Source: Pachyseris speciosa
Lineage: Eukaryota > Cnidaria > Anthozoa > Scleractinia > Pachyseridae
Reading direction: 5' to 3'
NCBI GenBank assembly: GCA_016490735.1
Contig: JAEMWC010000954.1
Span: forward strand, 146,001-210,000
DNA length: 64,000 nt
Shown here: positions 12,501 through 22,695 of the stretch, piece after piece
How the letters are laid out: every line of letters starts with the position of its first letter
Numbering within the stretch: position 1 is the stretch's first letter
The notes under the pieces: generated by a model
Database searches by the model: none
What the model saw: only the letters and a program-made list of their open reading frames with translations
What the model was told of the DNA's origin: nothing
Position numbers and translations under genes: made by a program

Positions 12501-12936
12501 ATCTGCATGACTCTACTACAATCCTACCGAATACACCTTAATAAGGCTGTGCTTACTGAGTATAAATTTTACAATATAATAACCTGTAAAACTTAAATTG
12601 AGTCTGCATGGAATACAGGACTAGGGGTCCAACCTAATAATTTCTATTAATGGAAATTTGTTAGTCACCCAATGTCATTGTGCTACTTATAACACTAGGT
12701 AGCCAGTCGGCACCATAGCCTGAGTAAAAACCAGCAGATGGGACGAAACCTCGTGATCCACATTAAAATGACTACTAGTTCGTGAGATAAACAATACAAC
12801 TAAGCTACCATTTCAAAGCAAGATGAGTAAAATATTTCATTGCACTACGACTACTCTTTGTACATGTAAGGGTGCGTCACGGCTGACGCTTTTTTAAACA
12901 CATGAGCTTCTGCTGCGTTATCCACTTAATCTTTGT
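9546..12936. other. No recognisable gene
   Basis: Only short unconnected open frames. The part nearest 12936 is downstream of the OTU-gene stop codon and may include its 3' untranslated region. I cannot place a polyadenylation site with confidence. Confidence 0.4.
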
Positions 12937-13905
12937 TTATGCAATTTCAGCATCAGCTACTTTTGCCGCTTGACTTTCCGTAGAACTTGCCACTTCAGTT
13001 ACTGCTGCTTCCATTACTCCTTTACCTGTTTCCTCACGTGATTCAGAATCACTTGCTCCTCCTTTGGCACATCAGCTCCTGCTTTATCTACTTCCACGCT
13101 GTGGACTTCTTCCTCTTTGGCTGCTGTGGTTTGGCTTACGTTAACCATTTCAGCATCTACTGTCTCTGCTACCTCCGTATCTGCTATTTCTCTTGATTGA
13201 GAGTCTTTTCCCTCAGCCACTTCAACAGATGTCGCCCTCACTCCTTCGGCCTCTGGTCCGTCTGTAGCTTCAGCACCTACTTTCTTTCTATCTTCAGCTG
13301 CTTTCACCTCCTCATCAGCATTTGCTGGTTTTGGCAATTCGACATCTGCTGCTGTCATTTTCGCCTCATGTTCTTTTGGTTTCTGTGCTACATGTACATG
13401 TTCCTTCATCATTTCAGTGTCTGCTTCCTCACCTACTTAGCCTCTGCTTCTTCTGGTACTTCAACTTGTGCTCCATCGGCAGTTTGTGCATCTCCATCTA
13501 CAGGGGCTTTAGCTTCTTCCTCTCCCGCTTTTTCTGTTGGCTCTACATCTGCTGCTACTTTACCATCGCTATCATTTACTGATCCTACCGACTCCGTATC
13601 TGCTGATGCCACCTTGGTGTCCTCTCTACCACCTTCATCTTCCGTTACCTCAGGATTTTCTGACTCCGCCACGTCAGCTTTTCCTGGTTCAGTGACCTCA
13701 GAAGTTGCTGCTGTCGCCATTTCATCAACTGCTGCCTCTAACTCCTCAGCTTCTGTTTGTACTGTTTTGGGCTCTGCATCTGTCACCCTTTCTTCACTTT
13801 CTGCTTTATTCACTTCATTTCCTGCATCTTCTTCTGCTGCTCCCTCTACCTTCTGTTCTTGGTCTGACTTTCCTTCTTGTTCCTCTAATTCCTTTACTCC
13901 GTCAT
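12937..13905 (-). CDS. OTU-domain protein gene, terminal exon (acidic Glu/Ala-rich tail)
   Basis: The exon starts after an acceptor (TTTATCAATGCAG, minus strand) at 13905, and its first two bases complete a codon left by the exon ending at 14901, so phase supports one gene. The encoded tail is low-complexity and strongly acidic (runs such as EELEAAVDEMATAATSEV and KAGEEEAKAPVDGDAQ), probably disordered. The frame changes near 13432 and again near 13050; both look like single-base losses, and the composition continues across each. The last frame ends at TAA 12937-12939. No domain is recognised in the tail. Either the breaks are sequence errors or the true exon ends earlier. Confidence 0.6.
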
Positions 13906-14900
13906 CTGCATTGATAAAAATACACCGGAGTATTTATTCCGAGATTCTTTAGGTACCCCGCATGGTTTGAAGTACTTTCTCGACACCGTTGTTTAATGGA
14001 TCAATAGTCTTCAGTCCTTTTAACTTGATATACTACACGTTGCCTTTTCATTGCTAACCAAGTTATGGCCACTGTCTAACTGTGTTTATCTCACAAGCGA
14101 GTTTCATTGGTGACCCCCATGTTGTGTTTCACGTCTTAATTACGTCTCAATTTCCAGGTGTTAGTCACTTAGCTTGGATCCGCCACCTAAAATAACTTTA
14201 AGAGACACTGAAAGCTAATACAAGAACGCTAGAATGATACAATTAGTTACTTTCGACTAAAAGCGAACTACTCCAATTTCTGCAAAGCTCTACGGTGGAA
14301 ACGTGCTTGCTGTATACACCAATCTCAACGAAGATAAGTTACTTTGTGAATAACAGGTTTTACTGTAGCTATATCATAACGTATTAGGCCATAACCTCTT
14401 TACCAATGACTGGGATGTCTACAAGGTGAAGTGACAAGGAGTAATGGTATTGATTCATCAAACTGGAAACCATTGCTAAGAACCATAAGAGGGCGTGATT
14501 AAGAAAGTGCAGGGTAGGCCCTTCAAATTGGGCATCCACAAAATTCTTGAAAACACGATGAATATGTTGACTTCAATGAGTTGATTGCGTTATATCATTA
14601 GGACTTATTTTCAGTTGTTTCTACGTAGTCGCCTATTTTGCATCTTAAGCATGAAAAGAAAACTTTACATCTCATAGTTTACTTTTCAGATACGTTTTAA
14701 CAGCCACAGAAAATCAATACAGTATCAAGTTCTATGTGTCCTATCTGATATCCTGCTTTCATATCAGAAGACTTTTCATAAATAACTTTGTAGGCTTCAA
14801 AAATGCGCTGTGTTTTGAGAGATACTGGTGAGTAAACACAAAATGAAATAAACCCCTCTAACTGGCTTATGTTTAGTTAGATGTGTGTTTGTTCTTTTAC

Positions 14901-15162
14901 CTGGTTTTGGTCGCAGGCTAACAAAGTGATGCTCGTGAACGTGCCCCAGCACAAGCTGGCTACTGCCGCCAACATCATGCTCAGGGTTAATGGTCAGGTC
15001 ATGAGACAGACTGCTGATCACGTGAATGGGTGTTTCAAAGCAGTTTGCCGCAGCATGAAGAATGACGTGTTCGCCCCATGTACCATCTGCTGCCATGTTC
15101 CGCAGGTAATCATCCCAAGACCGATATCCGTGGACAAAGTTAAACAGTTCTGTCCCATCGGG
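14901..15162 (-). CDS. OTU-domain protein gene, catalytic-domain exon 2
   Basis: Acceptor TATAG precedes 15162 and donor GTAAAAG follows 14901. The exon reads PDGTELFNFVHGYRSWDDYL, then AADGTWGEHVILHAAANCF and HVHEHHFVSLRP. This matches the second half of OTU cysteine proteases: WG...L.A.A, and a final hydrophobic-x-H-(Y/F) segment that supplies the catalytic His (HHFVSL here). It joins in frame with the exon at 15963-16213. Confidence 0.85.
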
Positions 15163-15625
15163 CTATAAGATGAACAAGGATATTGTGATTAAATGGGACT
15201 GAATCCAGTTTCCAACATTTTAATTGCAGCAATTATAAATATTTTGAAGGATTCTTTGAGGAATAAATGGCACACCTACAATAATGGTATCAAAGAAATT
15301 TATTATTATTGGTAAACACGTTTTGTTCACTTCCGTGACGTAGTAGTTTGCAGCCAAAACAGCATAAACTATTTCATCGAACTCGGTGACCCCATATCGG
15401 ATAATTTGCATTCGAACCGTTGGTTATATTGTACAATACGCTTTACAATTTAGAAAGTTGACCACTAGAGTTTCTCGCATTTTGTTATTGACACAATTAA
15501 TTAGTAATCGGACTTCGCGTCGTACAATTCAGGGGTAATCGTGCTCGTGATTTCAAATCAACCTCGCGCTACGCGCTCGGCCAATTACTCCTGAATTGTA
15601 CTCCACTCAGTCTTGTTACCATTAC

Positions 15626-15662
<37 letters not shown>

Positions 15663-15705
15663 CATTATTATCATTATTAGGGTATTATTAATTATTGGGC
15701 AACTT

Positions 15706-15742
<37 letters not shown>

Positions 15743-15962
15743 ATGATTACCATGAGAAAAGCAATCCGCTGATTTCTATAGGGACGGTGATCCGCTATTA
15801 AAACTGTCCGTGAAGCTCAAGTGAACTGGAGAATAAACTATCACACAAAACACATTGTTTCTAAGAATAATCCGTCAGATGGGGCGACTGTGTTATTGTT
15901 TTACTGCCTTGTTAGCTTGGTCTTAACAAACAGGGAAAACAGATTTATTAACACTAGCTTAC
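15163..15962 (-). other. Intron of the OTU gene
   Basis: Bounded by GTAAGC (donor, 15962) and TATAG (acceptor, 15163). It contains an (ATT)n microsatellite. No other feature recognised. Confidence 0.7.
15625..15678. repeat. (ATT)n microsatellite
   Basis: About 17 ATT/ATC repeats in the OTU-gene intron. Confidence 0.95.
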
Positions 15963-16213
15963 CAGTGCAGGGTTCTCTCGGAGGTACTGGACTAAGTATT
16001 GCCTCAGCGCTTCATGGGACATTTGGATTCCTTTCACAACGTCCAGTTGCTCAGACAATGCATAAAACATGCAATTGCCTGACCCTTCATTGTCAGCAAT
16101 TTCGAAGCCTTTGTCGGAGGCAATCTTTTCCAGATCTTCTAAGAGGTTCCTCCCGCTGATGATATTGCTTGCATCATTCCTCATTCTTTCAAGATCGCGC
16201 AAAACTCTACCAG
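15963..16213 (-). CDS. OTU-domain protein gene, catalytic-domain exon 1
   Basis: The exon encodes RVLRDLERMRNDASNII followed by FEIADNEGSGNCMFYALSEQ. The latter is the OTU active-site motif D-x-x-G-x-G-N-C-x-F-x-A-L with catalytic Asp and Cys. OTU enzymes remove ubiquitin from substrates. The acceptor is the AG before 16213 and the donor is GTAAGC after 15963. It precedes the His-bearing exon and together they cover most of an OTU fold. Variants of this gene are numerous in coral genomes, so paralogy is likely. Confidence 0.85.
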
Positions 16214-16645
16214 CTGCCATAGAAAATGTAGGTAAATAAATAAATACTAAAATGAACTTTTATTACTCCTTGTTAGTTTTTACTGTTAAAGCATACAGTG
16301 CCGGTTAAAATGCTAGCTAGAAAAGGAGATACCGACTTAGGTACCAATGTATCAGTAGAATAGTATGTCCAAAAGCTTTTCCTATGATAAGACTATATGT
16401 GTTAGTGATTACGTTATGATTTCCAATTGGCTGTCACCATTGATTATCCATCTTAGAAGGTCACTAAAATGTACCAACATGTAATCAAGACCAACAAACC
16501 CATAACAAATCAAACAAAAACATGAAAATTACTGCAACTGCTTGTGAGTTTGGGTTTAAAGTTTATTTGAATACCAAGAGCTGACTATTTAAAAATCAAA
16601 AACAAAAACAAAATATAATAAAATAAAAATAAAAATGCAAAGCAC

Positions 16646-16705
16646 CTTGCTTCCCTGGAGGGAATAAGAGAAATTGCATCTCAATCATTTCCTGATCTTC
16701 TTCAT
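16646..16705 (-). CDS. OTU-domain protein gene, 60-nt exon
   Basis: Flanked by AG (16706-16707 complement) and GT. Phase matches both neighbours. It encodes an acidic start (EEDQEMIEMQ) then FLLFPPGKQ. Confidence 0.65.
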
Positions 16706-16948
16706 CTAACAAAAGATATGGAAAGAGTGACCAAAGATAAATATAAAGCAAAGAAACAATTGAATGAACGAACGATCGATTGAAAAGATGGATGGATGGA
16801 TGGATGGATGGATGGATGAACGAATGAAAGACTGAAAAAAAAAGGCACTTGCTATATCGATTGAAATTCCATTGCAGGTCTGTTGAAATAGACTGAACTG
16901 AACTTGTCGGCGTCTTCATTCTGGTAATCATTTCATATTGAATAATTA

Positions 16949-17021
16949 CCCTCATTGCTGTCATATTCCTCATCGTCTTCATCTTCATCTTCATCTTCTT
17001 CAGCTTCTTCCTCCTCTTCTT
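16949..17021 (-). CDS. OTU-domain protein gene, acidic 73-nt exon
   Basis: The exon lies between acceptor TTTCAATAG and donor GGTAATT on the minus strand. It encodes almost only Glu and Asp (EEEEEEAEEDEDEDEDDEE). The phase fits the 60-nt exon downstream. Upstream exons of the gene are not identified. Confidence 0.55.
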
Positions 17022-17750
17022 CTATTGAAATCGTTAGAAATAAATCAGCCATAAACCTGATGAAATGATCTGAGCCAAAAATATAATACCTGATATGCCT
17101 ACCGATATCTTCCCTTAGTACATTTGTCCACCTATCTATGTTTGACAGAGAGAACTCCCTGCAACTGCTACACTGCCCAGTTTTTAAAAACTGAAAGAGT
17201 GTGTCTCACAAGAGATATAATGAGTTAGGGTCACTGACCTGAGCGAAGTAAAAAATCAACAGCAAATGTAATGTACTTTACAACTATGTTAATATGAAAG
17301 AAAAAGGTATGCCGGTTTCTCTTTATCTGAAGCCACTAAGTGTTTCTTTAAAATACCAATGATAATATTGTCTTTTTATTACACAACATTCCACTGAAAT
17401 GGACATATATTCATCGAACATGATAGGGATGACTACATGTACGTCGGTTGAAATGTCTCAGGATTAATTTTTCTAAGGTGTGCAAATCGTTGCTAAGCGA
17501 TTGCTATCAGCTGTTGTTAAAGCCCCACAGCACTCCGTTATTATCTAAGCCACCATAACTTTGAGGAAAGTCGCTGCCAGAGGAAAAAAAAACAAACATA
17601 CTAAGAACGAAACGTAATCAAATCAAAAGTACAATAAGCTGGAAATTACAAGTAGATTAATATCGACTCAACTTATTTTGTAAGGAAGTAAAATTCGTAA
17701 AGAATTAGTTGCATATTGTTATTGTTATCGATTATTTGTTACATGCTTTT
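17022..17750. other. No recognisable gene
   Basis: Probably upstream intron of the OTU gene. No exon recognised. Confidence 0.4.
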
Positions 17751-17863
17751 AACAATTATCCGCGAGATCACGCGAAATATCGCTTGATACTTAGCCGACG
17801 AGGCCGTAGGAGGAGTTGGCTAAAATCAGGTGATATTCCGCAAGATTGAGCAGGATAATTGTT
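17751..17863. mobile_element. Short MITE-like element, family shared with 57881-57990
   Basis: AACAATTATCC at the left and GGATAATTGTT at the right are inverted ends. The interior (TACTTAGCCGACGAGG...) is found again in the opposite orientation at 57881-57990, and diverged pieces occur near 45720-45860. Confidence 0.65.
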
Positions 17864-18035
17864 TTGTTATTCAACACATTAATGACAAAGTAAAATTTTC
17901 TGCTTTTATTGCAAAAAAAGATGAAAAAGTTGCCATTTGTCTCCGCGACACACAAAATTACGTATATCGCAGGATATCTGTTAGCTTCTGTTGAGTACGC
18001 ACGACGAAGATTGTCGCAATCTGTTGAATAATAAT

Positions 18036-18220
18036 CAAGCAATAGAGGACTTTCTTCGTGTTTACATAGCCTCATCTAAAAACAAGGGGGTTGGGAGAAT
18101 TCGAGACAGTTATGCAAACCCGAGACGCAGTCGAGGGTTTGCATAACTTTCGCGAAATCTCCCAACCCCCGAGTGTTTAGATGAGGCTATGTAAACACGA
18201 AAAAAGTCCTATATTGCTTT
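18036..18220. repeat. Long palindrome (hairpin) around 18125
   Basis: Left arm CAAGCAATAGAGGACTTTCT...ACATAGCCTCATCTAAA and right arm TTTAGATGAGGCTATGTAAACACG...ATTGCTT are inverted copies of about 80 bp with a short centre. A partial solitary copy lies near 19215-19250. Confidence 0.8.
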
Positions 18221-19788
18221 TATAAAGTATTTCTAAAAACAGTAATTCGACAAATGAAGAGAACATTTGTTTATTTACTTTTTGATTGAGTAGGTTTTCT
18301 CAATACACGCTTTGAAAAATCGTATTTCCCACTAGCCAATCATAACACGCAACTGACAACACATGAACCAGTCAGAGTTCGCGCTATAAAAGTAAAAATC
18401 AAGTTGAAAGTTTTGGCAAGCCACATGCGAGCGCCATGTTGATCAAAGCGATTTCAGCGTTGATTCCTCCAAAATCCTGCAGAAAAATATCGAACGTTCG
18501 GCGAGAACCAGAAGACATGTTCAAAATATACGAATAGGTAAGGAAAGAACTTCAAGACGAGAAGTTTATTTAAGCTGGAAATGAATGTCTCTGTGCTTGA
18601 CCGCTTCCGAAAGTGTCGCGAACTTGCCCGATGCGGCAGCCCGAGAACAAGGATGAGAAGTTGAATCGCCGATCGTGCCTTGTGAAGTTTTGCTGGATAG
18701 GAATCATAGCCCAAGCAGCGGATCAAGGCTATAGTATATTTTTAAGCTGAGATGTTCTCAGAGAAAATACATTTTACGCTAATTTGACAGCCAAAACACG
18801 GCAACCGATCGGCCGCGCAAAGTTTGACATTTACAGTCTGTAGCATAATAGTTTGGTGTGCGTTTTCGTGTAAATTTTTTTTAAAATAAAGAATGTCATA
18901 AAGAATTTTATTGTAGTAGTTAATGCAAAAATTACCTTTGAAAACGTTTACTGCCTATTTTGTTGCATATTTTCTCCGCTTGGCTTCGCTTTAGGTCGTC
19001 CAGCTCACGATCATCGAGGCAGGCAAAGCGCTGTGGGTTTTCTTTTGCTTTCTTTCCTCGGGCTCACGGGGTAAAAGATAGCTCAACCCCAAATCAAAAT
19101 TTGGCAATTCTTTCTCCATTTCCTTAATATTTGTACTTGAAATGCTTTACGAGTCTTGCGAAAGCTTTGAAATGTTTTCAGATTTTACCGGGAAACACAA
19201 ACAGCGTGACGTCACAACCGTGTTTACATACTCTCATCTAAACACGCCTATTAACCAAGTGGACGCGTACTATCTTAAATATTTTAGCACATGTAATATG
19301 TGCAAAAGCGAATGTACCTTCGTCATCTTCGCAACAGGTGGGAATTCCTCGGATGTAATTCCAAATCCTTAGCAATTTCTTTCCCAAGATTTCTTGCGCC
19401 TAGGGAAGAAATCAAGTTCTTCTTAAAAGCGTTTGCATATGGGAGTATGCCGCAATCTTAATTATGGGGAATATTTTTCAATACTGCCATGCTTTAGACC
19501 ATTTTGTGGCACCTTTAATATGAAATAAACATCGTTATTATAAACTTCAAAGTAAGTAGAATATCTTCTGGTATTCTCCACAACTTTAGTTTAGTTTCTC
19601 AAGACGATCGTCCAAATTGACAAAGTATAAGTATGCCTGAGATCTGGTTCAAAAATTCCCCTACTGTCAATGGCATTTTTAGTTGTATATGGATAAACGA
19701 GATAAACAAACTTGAAATTTCCATAAGATATATTCATTTTATATTGAAAATAAAGTGAAGATGGTTTTCTAGAAAAGTTGCTATGTAC
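18221..19788. other. No supported gene; downstream intron or flank of the LGR gene
   Basis: It follows the donor that ends the 7TM exon. A short C-terminal exon of the receptor may lie here, but I cannot identify it. Confidence 0.4.
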
Positions 19789-20797
19789 CTTTGAAGTTGA
19801 GAAGGTGTAGAGGATTGGATTTATCACCGAGTTGATTGGCAGAACGAAAACAGCCAGCCAAACAGCGATATCACCTGGAGGTTCAAAAGCTTTATCCACC
19901 GCTGATCTCATTCCATATCCTATAATTGGGGCCCAGCAGGCTACGTCAGTCAGGACAATGGCCGCAAGACGTTTGGCCAGTGATGTCTCCCTCTTTGCAT
20001 CAGCTGTCTGGCTCCTGGCCTGTCTCTCCCTTCTTGTCCCTTGAAGGCGTAGGCGGCGTTTAGACAGGTAGGTCTTACCGAATATCATTGCATATGCAAC
20101 GATAATAAACACCACAAAAACCAGGTTCAGACCAACAAATATGGCAGAGGAATATTCCCAACCCGATATGAATTCAGGGGTAAGCTGAATAGGCAAGCAC
20201 ACCACAGATTTCCCATAGAAGTAAATGCCTGACTCTGGATCATAGAAATATCGGATGCCAAAGGTTGGAAGGAAAGCGATGAAAAACCCAACCACCCAGA
20301 TCACAAAGCAAAACGCATGGGTTTTCTTTCGGTTTAGCAACTTAAATCGCTTCGGAAACACAATGTGTTTCACTCTGTCGAGGCAAAGCAGAGACAGAAT
20401 CATTATCGAGACCTCACTGGACAACACAGCAGTGCCTCCTACTATTTGGCATGGAAGGCCAGTTCGCCAATAGAAATCATGCAAATAGTAGACACCAGAC
20501 CATACGGCATCCATTATACCAACAACCAGCAAATATACACCCATCAGTCCGTCGGCCACTGCCACGTGCATCAGCATAATAGACTGTGCGACGTTCTTTT
20601 CCTTAACGTACGTTCGCCAGACAAGAACAAGGACAGCACCAATCAGAGATAGAATTCCAATAACCCAGATACTTTTCTTTGGTTCAGGATTACGAAACAT
20701 ACTGTCACAGTTAGCGAAGTTGTCGTTGATGACATAGTCACAACCGGCGTCTTGCTTGAATTCCGCGTGGCAGCACATCATGTTGGAATCAAGAGTT
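19789..20797 (-). CDS. LGR/relaxin-receptor-like GPCR, seven-transmembrane exon
   Basis: One exon encodes a Cys-rich hinge (MMCCHAEFKQDAGCDY, then NCDSMFRNPEPKK) and a complete rhodopsin-type 7TM domain. Visible motifs: TM2 LMHVAVADGLMGVYLL; Cys before TM3 (LPCQIVGG); LCLDRVKH replaces the D/ERY motif; CWAP in TM6; NSVINPILYTF carries NPxLY in TM7. A hinge Cys cluster followed by CDSM..NP is typical of relaxin-type LGRs. The exon starts after TCTAG at 20797 and ends at AAG before donor GTACAT at 19789; the longer open frame beyond it is intron read-through. Its first base fits the phase of the leucine-rich-repeat exons at 48-58 kb. These proteins are plasma-membrane receptors with extracellular LRRs. 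The ligand cannot be inferred. Confidence 0.9.
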
Positions 20798-21524
20798 CTA
20801 GACCAAAAATAAATATTTTAAATACTACAGTTACACAACACAACAAAATATTGTCTTGCTACAGGCTAATGTAATAACAACAGATCAATGAAACGTTTTA
20901 CAAATATGAAGCTGATAAACGACACATAAAATTATTGCTCGAATGAATCTCGTGGGACGTAAGCTCATTAAAAAATATCAACTTCACTAATGACAAATGA
21001 GACAATACTTAATTCAAAGAGAAACAAGTCATCATAGGCCTCATCCAGTGTCTTTCTCGAATAAATATACTGACAAAGTTTAATCTTTTTGCGAAACGCC
21101 AAAATTGTAATATCTAAAATGTCCGTGAGAGCGCGGGATGCTGCTGGCGACTTCCATCGTAGCTGAAATTGACAACGACTTAACTTGCCGTGTTCCATGA
21201 ACAGCGTTTTTAATCAAAAACACCTTTTTCCGAAGCGAGAGTTGGCACAGTCCACTAAAGCCAGTTTTCCTATTTAAAAAAATTGTTTGAAGCTGCAGAT
21301 ATTTAACGATTATCCTGCGAAATTGTACGAAATATCCCTGGTTTATTCTCTTATTATTCAACACATTGATGACAATGTACAATTTTCTGCGTTCATAAAG
21401 CAAAAAAAAAGTCGAAAAGCCGCCATTTTTACTCCGCAACGCAGAAAATTACGTACATCGCAGGACTGATATCTGTTGAGTAAGCATGACGAATATTGAG
21501 CGCGCTATGACCATATTTAGACAT
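20798..21524 (-). other. Intron of the LGR gene, repeat-bearing
   Basis: Part of the 27.4-kb intron between the 7TM exon and the last LRR exon. 21293-21440 is a diverged copy of the repeat next to the 17751 element (shared stretches such as TTATTCAACACATT). No exon recognised. Confidence 0.55.
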
Positions 21525-21526
21525 TA

Positions 21527-21575
21527 GGGCCGTTTATACGAGAGAAAATAAGCCGCGGCTTACTCTGGCCACGGC
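21527..21575. mobile_element. MITE, left half, split by the Polinton
   Basis: GGGCCGTTTATACGAGAGAA begins a MITE whose other half lies at 41420-41594. The complement of the right end starts GGGCTGTTTATACGAGAGAA. The inverted repeat continues for over 60 bp and its homology runs across the Polinton insertion point, so the two halves were once one element of about 224 bp. A TA dinucleotide flanks each outer end (21525-21526, 41595-41596), as for Tc1/mariner-type insertion. Confidence 0.85.
21570..21575 (+). repeat. Polinton target-site duplication, left copy (CACGGC)
   Basis: Identical to 41414-41419. Six bp is the target duplication length known for Polintons/Mavericks. Confidence 0.85.
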
Positions 21576-21638
21576 AGTAGTATAGTGTTTGGGGGTACGA
21601 AATCAATTGATTTCGTTTTCCCCAAACACTATACTACT
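21576..21638. repeat. Palindromic Polinton tip, left
   Basis: AGTAGTATAGTGTTTGGGG pairs with CCCCAAACACTATACTACT (19-bp arms). The centre, CGAAATCAATTGATTTCG, is itself a perfect palindrome. A single strand could fold into a hairpin covering the extreme end. Confidence 0.9.
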
Positions 21639-21905
21639 CGCCTTCTGGTCTCGTATTCTGGAATATATAGTTATTTAATTTGATGGAATATATAGTTATT
21701 TAATTTGATGGAATATATAGTTATTTAATTTGATGGAATATATAGTTGTTCAGTCTGATGGAACCAAGGTCAGCACACTTTTGAATTTATGGTTCAATCT
21801 GATGGAATCTATAGTTTATTAAAATGCGTGACTTTCTCGGAAAAATCACCAAGCGTGACATTCTCGGAAAAACAGGAAATGAGTCATCGCCTATAGCTAT
21901 TATTT
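21576..21905 (+). repeat. Polinton left terminal inverted repeat (330 bp)
   Basis: Nearly identical to the complement of 41115-41413. It contains a terminal palindrome, then three exact and one diverged 25-bp GGAATATATAGTTATTTAAT-type repeats, then a segment with two TCTCGGAAAAA blocks. The left copy has a 25-bp block and six tip bases that the right copy lacks. Confidence 0.95.
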
Positions 21906-22695
21906 GAAGCAATTAAAGATGCAGAAAAAAAATAGCAAAACTGGTGGCCACCAGAACCTCTCATGAGGGACTTAATTTGGAATTTGAATCACCACCCGTC
22001 CCTCATGAGAGGTTTTTTTTTGTTTTGTTTTTTTTTTAATTCCCACCACCACACCACCAGAGCACTATCATTTATGTTCCCACCACCACTCCGCTCTGGC
22101 CCTATCAGACCCTCTTGAGGCCAAGTATTTGTTTATTTGTTTTTTTCACCCTCCGGCTTGAGATTGAACCGGCACTTCTGAGAAGCCAAAGCTTAACTAT
22201 AGCTCTACCCAACAATCCGACACCATCTCAGGGTGATTTTGTTATTTTTCATTTTTTATTTTTTTTATTTTTTCAACCCATGGAATAACGGCGGGGGTTT
22301 TTCATTATTCCATGGGGTGGCTTGTATACATTTCGCTAACGAAAGGCCCCCGCTTTTTCCAATCGTTAGATACTCTGCATACAAGCCACTCTTTATCTGT
22401 GTGAAACAACCCTTATATTTGCGTTTGTATTTTCATTTTTATGCTTGTGGTACATAAATGAAATTTTCAAAGATAAAAAATAATACGCATGTGTAAAAAG
22501 CGAAAAATCTAGAATCCCCTAAACATAGTGACGTAGTTTGATGACTCATTCGAAAGGGAAACCCCCCGACAAATGTTCCTGTCACATATGCTAATTCTTC
22601 GGGTAAAGGGTCAGAAAGAGGGCAGTATTTTAAATTATATACTATCCTAAACTAGGCAAATCAGTGGGTTTGAGGCGATAAAAACACCGCAACAG
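21906..22695. other. Polinton left non-coding region
   Basis: Inverted CCTCTCATGAGGGAC segments near 21956-22012, T-rich tracts, and a hairpin around CCATGGAATAA. No gene with a family signature; the short plus-strand frame 22233-22457 is low-complexity. Confidence 0.6.

Noticed and set aside
13197..13952. 251-codon plus-strand Ser/Ala/Pro-rich ORF
   Set aside because: Antisense shadow of the acidic OTU-tail exon; composition mirrors Glu/Ala codons of the minus strand.
18454..18726. 90-codon minus-strand ORF near a palindrome
   Set aside because: No family motif and no supporting splice or promoter signals.
21520..21526. GACATT/ATTGTC as Polinton target duplication
   Set aside because: These outer flanks belong to the MITE; the exact 6-bp direct repeat is CACGGC directly at the Polinton tips.
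22233..22457. Plus-strand ORF in the Polinton left end
   Set aside because: Phe/Tyr-rich translation of T-rich DNA, no TCTA or ACTATA signal, no family motif.
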